From positions 62,001 through 126,000 of the forward strand of contig NZ_JADQTO010000017.1 in the NCBI RefSeq assembly GCF_015704865.1: DNA of 64,000 nucleotides, in the 5' to 3' direction. The stretch is from Actinoplanes aureus. GTDB lineage: Bacteria; Actinomycetota; Actinomycetes; Mycobacteriales; Micromonosporaceae. This document shows positions 30,191-38,418 of the stretch, piece after piece. Position 1 is the first letter of the stretch, and each line of letters starts with the position of its first letter. The notes beneath the pieces are model-generated. The model was not told where the DNA came from. It searched no databases and saw only the letters and a program-made list of their open reading frames with translations. The position numbers and the translations under genes were made by a program.

Positions 30191-32044
30191 CTATCCGGCG
30201 GCCACCAGGGCCGCGGCCCGCTCGTGGCCGGCGTCGGCGGCCCGGTGCAGCCAGCCGTCCGCCTCGGCGCATTGGCGGCGGCGGTCCAGCAGCTGGCTGA
30301 GCAGGTACATCGCCTCCGGGTCGTCGGCGGCGACCGCCCGCAGCAGCGGCTCCGCCGCGTCGAGTTCGTCCAGGTGCAGGTAGAGCCGGCCGAGCCGGGT
30401 CACCGCCGCGGTGTGCCCGGCCGCCGCGGCCAGCCGGTACTGCTGTTCCGCGGCGTCGTGGTCGCCGCGTTCATGCAGCAGGTCACCGAGGTGCAGGTGG
30501 GATTCGGTGTGCCGTTCGGCGACCGCGGTACGCAGGCACGCCTCGGCCTCGGCCAGGTCGCCGCGCTGGTGGCGCAGCAGCCCGAGACCGGCCCATCCGG
30601 CCGGGTGGCCGGCGTCGATCGCGCGCCGGTAGCCGGCTTCCGCCTCGTCGAGGTCGCCGTGCTCGTGGCGCAGCACGCCGAGCCGGTACCAGCCGTGCGG
30701 GTGCCCGGATCCGGCGGCGGAGCGGTAGGCGTCGGCCGCCGTACCGAACTGGCCGCGCAGCGCGAGAACGTCGCCGAGGTCGAGGTAGCTCGCCGTGGAA
30801 CCGGCTACCGCCGCGCGCCGGTACCACTGGGCGGCCCGGCCCAGCTCGCCCTGTTCCTGGGCGTCGCGTCCCTTCTCGATCAGGGCGTAGACGCTGCCGG
30901 CCGCGGGATGGCGGCGCACCCCGTGAAAACCGCCGGCTCCGGCCATCCGGTACCAGGGTTCGGCCTGGTCGGCGTCGCCGCGTTCGGACCACAGCTCGCC
31001 GAGGCGGAACGCGGCGTGCGGGTCGCCGGCCAGCGCGGCCCGCCGGTAGAGGTGCTCGGCGCGGGGGATGTCACCGCGTTCGTCGCAGGCCAGCCCGGCG
31101 GCGAACGGGTCTCCGCCGATCTCGGCGGCTGGTTCCAGCAGCAGGTCGGCCAGGTCGAACGAGTGGCTGCGCCACCGCACGGCCGGGCCCTTGCGCATCA
31201 GGTCGAGGTTGAGCCGGCGGGCCGCGTCGACCACGCCGGGTACGTCCAGCAGGCGCATCAGGTTCCGGGCGCCGTCGACGCTGACGGTGAGTACACCGGG
31301 GCCGGCGGTGCGGCAGTGTGCGGCACCGAACCGGTCCACGGCACCCTGGTAGCGCTGCACCGTCGCCGCGTCCAGGTTGACCTGGATGATCGTGCGGTCC
31401 GGGTCGTCCGCCGCAGCACCGGCGGACAACGTCTCCATGCCGTGCACGGTCACCGTCAGCAGGCCGGCGCCGGTCTGCGGGCACGCGCTGGCCGACCAGC
31501 CGGACAGCTCGGTGCGGCGCGGGAACGGCATGGTGCGCGCCAGATAGCGGCGCAGCGCCGGGATCAGCGGGTCGAAGCGGGGGTCGGCGGCGAGCCGGGC
31601 GAACCGGTCCCGGCCGGAGGCGCGCAGCTGTGGGCGTACCGGGCGGGCGTCGCAGCCGGGTGTGTCGGCCGGTGGCGAGGCGAGCCAGGCCCGCAGCTCG
31701 GCGGCGCTGAACCCGGCGTCGGTGCGCAGCGCGAACCCGGCGTCCTGCAGGGCGTGCAGCGCGGCCTGCTCGGCACTGTCCAGCCCGGCCCGGGCGAACC
31801 GCCAGAAGTGCATCTCCACCAGGTCGTCGCAGCTCTTGCGGTGGGTGGCGAACCGGCTCACCACGTTGGCCGCCTGGCCGACCTGAAGCCGGCCGTCGGC
31901 GAAGGTGAGCACGTAGACACCGCAGCGGCCGCGCGCCGCCGGCAGCAGCCGCGCCACCGGCTGGGTGGCGCCGACACGTTCGGGGCGAAGGTACGGCCAC
32001 AGGGCGGCGAGGGCGGTGACGTGATCCGGGCGGGAGGGCTGCAT
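30191..32044 (-). CDS. GIY-YIG-like (T5orf172/MUG113 type) protein with Sel1/TPR repeats
   Basis: A 617-residue protein. Residues about 40-115 look like a GIY-YIG superfamily domain: CGVYVLTFADGRLQVGQAAN gives the GIY and YIG strands, VVSRFATHRK the catalytic-type Arg, and SAEQAALHALQDAGF the Glu/His helix. A middle region without a known domain follows (about 150-320, ending near HSFDLADLLLEPAAEIGGD). The C-terminal half is a run of about eight Sel1-like/TPR units (AEHLYRRAALAGDPHAAFRL, AEAGYRRAIDAGHPAGWAGL, AEQQYRLAAAAGHTAAVTRL). The ATG at 32044 is preferred over GTG 32053. Nuclease-like and protein-binding modules together suggest a regulatory or defence role; this is inference. Confidence 0.75.
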   Translation of the reverse strand: MQPSRPDHVTALAALWPYLRPERVGATQPVARLLPAARGRCGVYVLTFADGRLQVGQAANVVSRFATHRKSCDDLVEMHFWRFARAGLDSAEQAALHALQDAGFALRTDAGFSAAELRAWLASPPADTPGCDARPVRPQLRASGRDRFARLAADPRFDPLIPALRRYLARTMPFPRRTELSGWSASACPQTGAGLLTVTVHGMETLSAGAAADDPDRTIIQVNLDAATVQRYQGAVDRFGAAHCRTAGPGVLTVSVDGARNLMRLLDVPGVVDAARRLNLDLMRKGPAVRWRSHSFDLADLLLEPAAEIGGDPFAAGLACDERGDIPRAEHLYRRAALAGDPHAAFRLGELWSERGDADQAEPWYRMAGAGGFHGVRRHPAAGSVYALIEKGRDAQEQGELGRAAQWYRRAAVAGSTASYLDLGDVLALRGQFGTAADAYRSAAGSGHPHGWYRLGVLRHEHGDLDEAEAGYRRAIDAGHPAGWAGLGLLRHQRGDLAEAEACLRTAVAERHTESHLHLGDLLHERGDHDAAEQQYRLAAAAGHTAAVTRLGRLYLHLDELDAAEPLLRAVAADDPEAMYLLSQLLDRRRQCAEADGWLHRAADAGHERAAALVAAG

Positions 32045-32176
32045 GCGCCGCACGGTCGGTCAGCGGGCTACCCAGATGAGGAAAGCGTGCCGACGGCAAC
32101 CGTTCTGAACCCGGCGGGCCGCCCCGACCGGATGACGGTCTGGTCCCGCGCCGCCCCGCTCCGTAGGGTGGTGCGG

Positions 32177-32737
32177 GTGTCCACCGAGATCAGTGATCTG
32201 CTCGACGCCGCCGCACCCGCCGTCACCGCCGTCGTCCAGTCGGTCCGCGACGACCAGCTCGACGAGCGCACGCCGTGCACCGAGTTCACGGTGCGCGACC
32301 TGCTCAACCACCTGCTGCAGGTGGCGCAGAACTTCCAGGCGCTGGCGCACAGCAAAGAGGTCGACTGGGCGCCCGGACCGGATCGTCTCACCGGTGACTG
32401 GCGCGCCGAGTTCACCGGCGACGTGCGCACCCTCGGCGAGGTGTGGTCCGACCCGGCCACGCTGGACGGCACCTCACCCGGGCTGGGCCTGCCGCAGCGC
32501 GTCGTCGGCATGATGCTCGTCGTGCACGCCTGGGACCTGGCGATCGCCACCGGCCAGCCGTACACGGTGGAGCCGGTGCTGCTTTCCGCCACCGGCGAGT
32601 TCCTCGACATCATGGGCGACACCGGCCGCCAGATGGGCGCCTTCGGCCCCGAGGTAACCGCCCCCGACGACAGTGACGCGTTCGCCGTGCTGCTGGCCCG
32701 CACCGGCCGCGACCCGCGGTGGCAGCCGGCGAACTGA
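32177..32737 (+). CDS. TIGR03086/DinB-like mycothiol-dependent family protein
   Basis: A 186-residue protein of the mycothiol maleylpyruvate isomerase N-terminal (DinB-fold) group: RTPCTEFTVRDLLNHLLQVA, LPQRVVGMMLVVHAWDLAIA and a conserved C-terminal helix. The metal ligands are His in LLNHLL and HAWD. These proteins are predicted metal-binding, mycothiol-linked enzymes of unknown reaction. GTG 32177 is chosen; GTG 32171 is also in frame. Confidence 0.85.
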   Translation: MSTEISDLLDAAAPAVTAVVQSVRDDQLDERTPCTEFTVRDLLNHLLQVAQNFQALAHSKEVDWAPGPDRLTGDWRAEFTGDVRTLGEVWSDPATLDGTSPGLGLPQRVVGMMLVVHAWDLAIATGQPYTVEPVLLSATGEFLDIMGDTGRQMGAFGPEVTAPDDSDAFAVLLARTGRDPRWQPAN

Positions 32738-32760
32738 CCGGCGCTGTCGCCGGGTTCCGG

Positions 32761-32946
32761 TCAGGCCGGGCGCTCCGGATCGCCGGCGCGGCCCTGCAGG
32801 ATCTGGCGCAGGGCGGCCACCTCGTCGGCGAGCGCCAGGACGGCGTGCGCGTGGGCCGCCGCGATCATCGACGGGGTGCCGGGAAACTTGCCGCCGAGGC
32901 TGGCCAGCATCTCCGTGGCCAGCTGCCGGTGACTCGGATGGGACAT
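32761..32946 (-). CDS. Small hypothetical protein (61 aa)
   Basis: MSHPSHRQLATEMLASLGGK opens a 61-residue protein of two helices (AHAHAVLALADEVAALRQIL). The ATG is at 32946; the frame continues upstream with unlikely composition. No family is recognised. It stands alone between the DinB-like gene and the ClpN operon. Confidence 0.55.
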   Translation of the reverse strand: MSHPSHRQLATEMLASLGGKFPGTPSMIAAAHAHAVLALADEVAALRQILQGRAGDPERPA

Positions 32947-33129
32947 GTCGCGACCCGCTTTCCGTGACGAGGAACCCTCCACTAGATCTTGGGTGATCGG
33001 CGGGGTCGCCGGGAGCGCAACCACCTGCCTGGGCCCGGCGGCCGCGTTTCGGCCCGGTGCGGCTCGGTGATCGGTGGCAGGGCGGGACCGTTTCGTGGGG
33101 CGTACCCCCAAAAGAGCGTGCCCCCGGGA

Positions 33130-33198
33130 TCAGCCGGCGATTAGCAGCGGGGTAAGCAGGAAGAGGAATAGCAGCAGTGCCGCGATGCGGGCCGTCAT
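33130..33198 (-). CDS. 22-residue hydrophobic peptide coupled to the RHH-ClpN gene
   Basis: ATG 33198 overlaps the stop of the ClpN-like gene (ATGA) and opens MTARIAALLLFLFLLTPLLI followed by AG and TGA at 33130. The whole peptide is one membrane helix after a short basic start. Translational coupling and composition argue that it is expressed, but no homologue is recognised from memory. It could anchor or modulate the upstream product, or act as a small toxin-like membrane peptide. Confidence 0.5.
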   Translation of the reverse strand: MTARIAALLLFLFLLTPLLIAG

Positions 33199-33932
33199 TG
33201 TGGGTCGAGGCGTTGTTCGAGGCGTTCGATCCGGGCGATCAGCGGCTTCAGGTGTTCTTGCAAGGCTGTCACCAGCGCCTGCGTGGAGGCGGCCGGTGGC
33301 TGCGCGGCGGTGTTGGCGCGCAGGTGGACGTAGCCGGCCAGGGCGGCGGTGACCGCCCGGCGGGTCAGGCGGGGGTCGGCGCCCAGCTCGCGTAATGCCT
33401 GGCCGGCGGTGCCGTCGGGTTCGCTGACCAGGCCGAGCAGCAGATGTTCGCAGCCGATGTAGTTGTGCCCGAGCGCGGTCGCCTCGGTCACGGTCAGCTC
33501 CAGGGCGCCGGCGGCCGCGGTGCTGAAATGTGACTCGCCGTCGCCGGATGCCGGGCCGGGCTCCTCGCCGGTGTGCCGTTGCAGGGCCTGGCGGACCTGG
33601 GCGGGTTCGATCTCGATGGCTTGCAGGACGCGCAGCGCCAGGTTGTCGCCTTCGTCGAGGATGCCGGTGAGCAGCTGGCCGGTGCCGACCGTCGCGGGTG
33701 GTGCGGTCTGCCCGATGGCCAGGGTGAGGACGGTGCGGGCGCGGGCGGTGAACAGCGGGAAGCGTTCGTCGAGGTCGTCGCGCGTGAGCTGGGCGAGTGA
33801 CGTCGCGCGGATCGCGGTGATCCGGCGGACCGCCTGCTCCAGGGCGCGCTGGCAGATCGCCGAGACCGGGATGCCGGTGTCCTTGACGGCGTCGGCGAGG
33901 TCGTCGGGGAGGTACACGTTGATTTTCGGCAT
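33195..33932 (-). CDS. Ribbon-helix-helix/Clp N-domain protein
   Basis: A 245-residue protein. Residues 1-40 (MPKINVYLPDDLADAVKDTG, then SAICQRALEQAVRRI) form a ribbon-helix-helix DNA-binding motif. Two Clp N-terminal repeats follow, about 62-118 (TARARTVLTLAIGQTAP, QLLTGILDEGDNLALRVLQA) and 140-200 (LELTVTEATALGHNYIGCEH, LLLGLVSEPDGTAGQALREL). A short coiled-coil ends the protein. No AAA+ module is present. The layout suggests a regulator that uses the ClpC substrate-binding fold as sensor. A small inverted repeat lies just upstream of its start. Confidence 0.85.
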   Translation of the reverse strand: MPKINVYLPDDLADAVKDTGIPVSAICQRALEQAVRRITAIRATSLAQLTRDDLDERFPLFTARARTVLTLAIGQTAPPATVGTGQLLTGILDEGDNLALRVLQAIEIEPAQVRQALQRHTGEEPGPASGDGESHFSTAAAGALELTVTEATALGHNYIGCEHLLLGLVSEPDGTAGQALRELGADPRLTRRAVTAALAGYVHLRANTAAQPPAASTQALVTALQEHLKPLIARIERLEQRLDPQ

Positions 33933-33942
33933 GCCCCCACTG

Positions 33943-33959
33943 TAACCCCAAGAGGGTTA
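33943..33959. promoter_or_regulatory. Inverted repeat upstream of the RHH-ClpN gene
   Basis: TAACCC (33943-33948) and GGGTTA (33954-33959) are separated by five bases, 11 bp before the ATG of the ribbon-helix-helix protein. The spacing suits autoregulation by an RHH dimer. Confidence 0.45.
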
Positions 33960-33987
33960 TACGGGAATCGCCGGGTGGGCTTAGGGT

Positions 33988-35716
33988 GTGAGCAGTTTCG
34001 TATGCGTCGCCACCCACCTCGCGGAGGCAGTAGTGCGGAGCGCGGTGCGCTGGCCGCTCACCCAGTTGACCCCCGCGGTGCCCGTCGACGTCCTGGGCCG
34101 CGACGACTCCACCGCCCTGATCAAGGCCAGGCTGCCCGAGTTGCCCGCGCAGTCCGCGGCCCGGCTCGCTGAAGCGCTGGGCGACCTGCCGCTCGCACTG
34201 ACACAGGCCGTCGGCTACCTCGCCCAGACCGGCATCTCCGTGCCGGACTACCTCCACCTGCTGGCGAACCGGCCCACCTTCGCCCTGGACGGCGGGCCGA
34301 CGGGCGCGTACCCCCGGTCGCTGAGCGCCGCGATCCTGCTGGCCCTCGACCGCCTGGCCGAGCACCATCCGCCGGCGCTGCACCTGCTGCGGGTGCTGGC
34401 ACTGCTCGCCCCCGAACCGGTGCCCTCGTCATGGCCCATCGAGGGCGGCGGCGGGCACCCACTGCTGCCCGGCGAGGAGGGTGAGGCCGCGCGCGCCCTC
34501 GCCGTTCTCACCAACTTCGGGATCCTGCGGGTCGCCGGGAACGCCGTGCGGCTGCACCGCCTCACCCAGTCCGTGGTCGCCGACGCGAGCCCGCCGCAGA
34601 CCCGTGCCGAGTACCGGCTCGCGTCACTCGTCCTGCTCGCCGTAGCGGTACGCAACCCGCCCAGCGACACCGCCGCGTGGCCGGACTACCGGGCGCTGCG
34701 ACCACACATCGAGGCGACCGAGCCCTACCGGCACGACGCGCCGGTCGCCTGGCGGCTCGTCTACCGGTTCATCCACTACCTGTACCGGGCCGGTGACCTG
34801 GCCGGCTGCCGGGACTTCAGCCGGACCGCCACCGAGCAGGGCCGCCAGGTACTGGGCGAGGAACACGAGGACTGGCTCGCCGTCGCCAAGTTCTACGCGT
34901 ACGTCCTGCTCAGGGAAGGCCGGGTCGCGGAAAGCCGCGACCTGTTCGAGTCCGCGGCCCGGCTCTCGTCGACCGCGTGCGGCCCGGAGTCACCGCAGAC
35001 GCTGGACGCCCGAAGCATGGCTCCATCTCGACACGTTCCGGCGGCGGGAGACCGTGCTCGGGCCGGACCACGTCGAGACGCTGCGCACCCGGTGGGCGCT
35101 GACGACGACCCTCAGCGAATCGGGCGACTACGCCGCCGCGCCGCGGCACAGTCGCGCGGCGCTGCGACACGCACGCCTGATCTACGGCGAGGACCATCCG
35201 CACACGTGCCACATCGCCGTGGCGCACGCCGCCGACCTGCGCTTCACCCGCGCACTCGCGGCGGCCCGCGAACTGACCGCGGACCTGGTCGAACGGCACG
35301 GACCACCCGGAGACGAGATGCCTGCAATCCAATCTGGCCGCGATCCTGCGCCGCACGCGCGACACCGGGCCGGCCCTGGAACAGGCGACGGCGGCACATC
35401 GAGGTCTTGCCGACACGGTTGGGGAGAGTCACCCGAGGTGGCGAACGCCTACGACGCGGTGGGGAACTCGCTGGCGGCCCTGGAGTTCGGCCTGGCGGCG
35501 CGCGACGATCTGGTCGATCTGCTGGGCGCCCGCCACCCGGTAGTGCTGGGGATGTCTGTGAACGTCGCCATGGACGCGCACCGGTGCGGGAAAGGCGACT
35601 CGCGGCGGGACGCGGTTCGCGAGTTCGCCGCCGTCATCGGTGCGAGGCACCCCATGGTCACGCGGGTGCGGGGACACGGGCGGTTCAGCCAGGACATCGA
35701 CATCTACCCCTGGTGA
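33988..35716 (+). pseudogene. FxSxx-COOH-system type STAND/TPR protein, decayed
   Basis: The frame from about 34000 reads the second half of a STAND NTPase (LAEALGDLPLALTQAVGYLA, SLSAAILLALDRLAEHHPPA, LLRVLALLAPEPVPSSWPIE) and then TPRs (FSRTATEQGRQVLGEEHEDW). The P-loop half is missing. Near 35015 the sense passes to another frame (TPEAWLHLDTFRRRETVLGP), near 35318 to a third (LQSNLAAILRRTRDTGPALE), and near 35432 back again (EVANAYDAVGNSLAALEFGL), ending RFSQDIDIYPW. N-terminal loss plus three frameshifts make it a pseudogene. The end resembles TPR proteins encoded with FxSxx-COOH radical-SAM peptide systems; no other gene of that system is here. Confidence 0.75.
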
Positions 35717-35728
35717 GCGGCCTGGGGG

Positions 35729-36205
35729 TCACGCCACGAAGAAGCCGTTCTCCAGGTAGACCACGGTGTTCTCGGCCCGGGCCCGGACCGCCGCGACGAT
35801 CCTGCGGGCCAGCAGTCCGGAGAGCCGCTGGTGCGCCTGCTGCTCGGTGCACCAGGCCCAGCCGCGTAGTTCGTCGGCCGGCAGCCGGATCCGCGCCGTC
35901 TGCTCCGGGGTGAGAATCCCGCCGTCGAACAGCAGCATCAGGCCCTCGGTGCGGCCCGGGCTCGGCGGTACCCAGTCGGTCACCAGTAGCCGGCCCGGCT
36001 GCACGGGCAGGTCCAGTTCCTCCTTGAGCTCGCGCACCACCGCGGCGTACGGCGACTCGTCCGCCTCGACCGCGCCGCCGGGGATCTCCCAGTAGTCCTT
36101 GTACGTCGGCTCGACCAGCAGCGTCCGGCCGCGGTCGTCGGAGAGCAGGATTCCGGCTCCTATTCGCTTGCGCGGCAGCGTGGCGGTGAAGTCGTCCGGG
36201 GTCAC
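35729..36205 (-). CDS. NUDIX hydrolase
   Basis: A 158-residue NUDIX protein. The catalytic box GGAVEADESPYAAVVRELKE continues with ELDL, matching Gx5Ex7REUxEExGU except for Asp at the second Gly. Flanking strands (GAGILLSDDRGRTLLVEPTY, YWEIPGGA) are regular. NUDIX enzymes hydrolyse nucleoside-diphosphate-linked compounds; the substrate is not predictable. It is monocistronic, convergent with the decayed STAND/TPR gene. Confidence 0.92.
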   Translation of the reverse strand: MTPDDFTATLPRKRIGAGILLSDDRGRTLLVEPTYKDYWEIPGGAVEADESPYAAVVRELKEELDLPVQPGRLLVTDWVPPSPGRTEGLMLLFDGGILTPEQTARIRLPADELRGWAWCTEQQAHQRLSGLLARRIVAAVRARAENTVVYLENGFFVA

Positions 36206-36274
36206 CGCGCCAGGTTATCCACGGGCTGCGGCGGCCTTGCGCGGCGCGGCGTTCGGCGTTGATTACTGGATTGC

Positions 36275-36288
36275 GATTACCGGTAATC
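36275..36288. promoter_or_regulatory. GATTACCGGTAATC palindrome in AT-rich upstream region
   Basis: A perfect 14-nt palindrome inside a stretch (about 36255-36365) that is clearly richer in A/T than the surroundings, between the divergent NUDIX gene and the endonuclease VII-like gene. Outer TGGATT/AATCCA segments extend the partial symmetry. It is probably an operator or promoter element. Confidence 0.5.
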
Positions 36289-36362
36289 CAATAATTGCGG
36301 AGGATGCGGGAAACGGACAAAACGTTGATACACCATAATGACTGTTCTGTTGTAGTCCGAGA

Positions 36363-36881
36363 ATGTCGGACCTAGCGACTACCGTGCGCCGCATGGAAGA
36401 CGAGACCGCTGCCGCGACGATCAAGTGTCGGTACTGCGGGAGGTTCTGGCCCGAGGCGAGCTTTCGGTCGCCTCGGGGCCACATGACTACGCACTGCCAG
36501 GCATGTCTGGACGCCAAGCGACTCAAGACGCGCCTGAAACGGGAGCGCATCGGTCCCGAGGGTGTCCGTGCCGCGAACCTCTGGGACAAGTACCGCATCA
36601 CGCCGGAGCGGTACGACTTGCTCCGCGAGGCGCAGCTGTACCGCTGCAAGATCTGTGGAACCCACGAGGACGACATCGCCATGGTCCGCACCGGCCGTCC
36701 TCGCCTCGACGGAAAGCCCACTGCGCCTTCGGTCCGCCTGGTGGTCGATCACTGCCATAACAGCAGCCGGGTTCGTGGGCTGCTGTGCAATCGCTGCAAC
36801 ACGATGATCGGCCAGGCCCGCGAACGTCCGGAGATCCTGCGCGCCGGGGCCGTATATCTCGAAGCGGAAGGGGGCGCCTGA
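36363..36881 (+). CDS. Endonuclease VII-like HNH nuclease
   Basis: A 172-residue protein with two zinc-binding Cys pairs near the N-terminus (KCRYCGRFWPEASF, THCQACLDAKR) and an HNH core of the phage endonuclease VII family at about residues 100-155: YRCKICGTHEDD, LVVDHCHNSSRVRGLLCNRC, NTMIGQARERPEIL. The first His/Asp pair of VDHCH and the four Cys of the zinc site are present. Such proteins are usually phage-derived and resolve branched DNA. The AT-rich upstream sequence is consistent with transfer. ATG 36363 or 36393 could be the start. Confidence 0.85.
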   Translation: MSDLATTVRRMEDETAAATIKCRYCGRFWPEASFRSPRGHMTTHCQACLDAKRLKTRLKRERIGPEGVRAANLWDKYRITPERYDLLREAQLYRCKICGTHEDDIAMVRTGRPRLDGKPTAPSVRLVVDHCHNSSRVRGLLCNRCNTMIGQARERPEILRAGAVYLEAEGGA

Positions 36882-37005
36882 GCTCTGTTGATCTCGGCGG
36901 TGCCGCTACCGTGAGGCGCCTGGCATGAGGCTGGTCATGCGTGGGTAGCCCCACTGAACGAGAATGAGCCTGCACAAGTGCTCGTCAACCTGGGAAGGAC
37001 CTCTC

Positions 37006-38361
37006 TTGAGCGCTGGACTCGCAGCCCTGCTGGACGATGTGGCGGTGCTGGCGCGTGCGGCAGCCGCGTCTGTCGATGACGTCGGGGTGGCTGCCGCTAA
37101 GGCCGGTGCCAAGGCCGCCGGCGTGGTCATCGACGACGCTGCCGTCACCCCGCAATATGTGCGGGGGCTGGCGGCCGAGCGTGAGATTCCGATCGTCCGG
37201 CGTATCGCTCTGGGATCGCTGCGCAACAAGTTTCTGATCATCCTGCCGGTGATCCTGGTGCTCAGCCAGTTCCTGCCGGGGCTGCTGACGCCGCTGCTCA
37301 TGCTCGGCGGCGCCTATCTGTGTTATGAGGGCGCGGAGAAGGTCTGGGAGCGGATCGCCCACCATGACGAGCACGGCGAGGCCGAGCAGCAGCCGGATGA
37401 GAAGACGCTGGTCGCCGGGGCCATCCGGACCGACCTGATCCTGTCGGCGGAGATCATGGTGATCTCGCTGAACGAGGTGGCGAGCGAGACGTTCGTGTCG
37501 CGGCTGCTGATCCTGTCGGTGGTCGCGGTGATCATGACCGTGCTGGTGTACGGGGCCGTCGGCCTGATCGTGAAGATGGACGACGTCGGTCTGCGGCTGG
37601 CCGAGCGGGACAGTAAGAGTTCGGCGCGGTTGGGGCGTGGCCTGGTGAAGGCGATGCCGAAGGTGCTGACCGCGCTCAGCGTGATCGGTACCGCGGCGAT
37701 GCTGTGGGTCGGCGGTCACATCCTGCTGGTCGGCATGGACGAGCTCGGCGTGCACTTCCTGTACGAGTTCGTGCACCACATGGAGGAGGCGGCCCACGAC
37801 GCCACCGGCGCTGTCGGCGGCGTGGTCGGATGGCTGGTCAACACGGTGGCCAGCGCGATCCTCGGCCTGATCGTCGGTGCGGTGGTCGTGGCGGTGATGA
37901 GCGTGACGTTCCACCGTAAGAAGTCGCACGGTTCGGACGAGCACAAGGCCGCTGCTACGCCGGAGGCGGCGAGCACACCCACGAGCCAGCCCGGCGACGC
38001 GACCCAGGCGGAGACGGCGAGCACGGTGAAGACCGGGCCCGTGGCGGCGACCACGCCGGAGATCGCGAGCGCGGCGGCGGAGACGCCGAGCCCGGCCGCG
38101 ATCAAGACGGAGGCCGGGGGCACCTCAGCGACCGAGGTAGCAACGCCGATCACGGCCGCGGCCGAGGTGGAAACGCCGAACACGGCCGCGACCAAGACCG
38201 ACGCCGGGGGCACGCCAGCGACCGAGGTGGAAGCACCGAACGCGGCCGCGGCCAACAGCCAGGCCGAGGGCACGCCGGTGACCCGGGTGGAAACGGCGGG
38301 CGAGACCACGAGCGGCACCGAGGTGAAGCGGCCGGCCAAGAGCGACGACACCGAGCACTGA
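37006..38361 (+). CDS. DUF808 inner-membrane protein with repetitive C-terminal tail
   Basis: A 451-residue protein. Residues 1-305 are a DUF808 (YedI-like) membrane domain: SAGLAALLDDVAVLARAAAA, VVIDDAAVTPQYVRGLAAER, KFLIILPVILVLSQFLPGLL, YEGAEKVWERI, and six or so helices. The start is TTG 37006, with GGAAGGA seven bases ahead; the longer ATG frame lacks a ribosome site. The last ~145 residues are an Ala/Thr/Glu-rich tail with repeated EVETPN-A-A-TKTDAGGTPATEV-like units of about 27 residues, coded by imperfect tandem DNA repeats (about 38100-38300). Function unknown. Confidence 0.85.
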   Translation: MSAGLAALLDDVAVLARAAAASVDDVGVAAAKAGAKAAGVVIDDAAVTPQYVRGLAAEREIPIVRRIALGSLRNKFLIILPVILVLSQFLPGLLTPLLMLGGAYLCYEGAEKVWERIAHHDEHGEAEQQPDEKTLVAGAIRTDLILSAEIMVISLNEVASETFVSRLLILSVVAVIMTVLVYGAVGLIVKMDDVGLRLAERDSKSSARLGRGLVKAMPKVLTALSVIGTAAMLWVGGHILLVGMDELGVHFLYEFVHHMEEAAHDATGAVGGVVGWLVNTVASAILGLIVGAVVVAVMSVTFHRKKSHGSDEHKAAATPEAASTPTSQPGDATQAETASTVKTGPVAATTPEIASAAAETPSPAAIKTEAGGTSATEVATPITAAAEVETPNTAATKTDAGGTPATEVEAPNAAAANSQAEGTPVTRVETAGETTSGTEVKRPAKSDDTEH

Positions 38362-38366
38362 GCAGC

Positions 38367-38418
38367 ACAGTCGCCGCCCTGGCATCCCCTACCGATGGGG
38401 GTCCAGGGCGGCGACTGT
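38367..38418. terminator. Bidirectional terminator shared by two convergent genes
   Basis: Perfect 16-bp arms ACAGTCGCCGCCCTGG (38367-38382) and CCAGGGCGGCGACTGT (38403-38418) with a 20-nt loop. The second arm lies inside the last codons of the flavoprotein gene, whose stop is in the loop. Confidence 0.85.

Noticed and set aside
29754..30272. 172-codon minus-strand frame in the gene-free stretch
   Set aside because: Overall composition is not protein-like and it spans the 30-nt palindrome; only a short stretch near 30030-30175 looks possible, too little to call.
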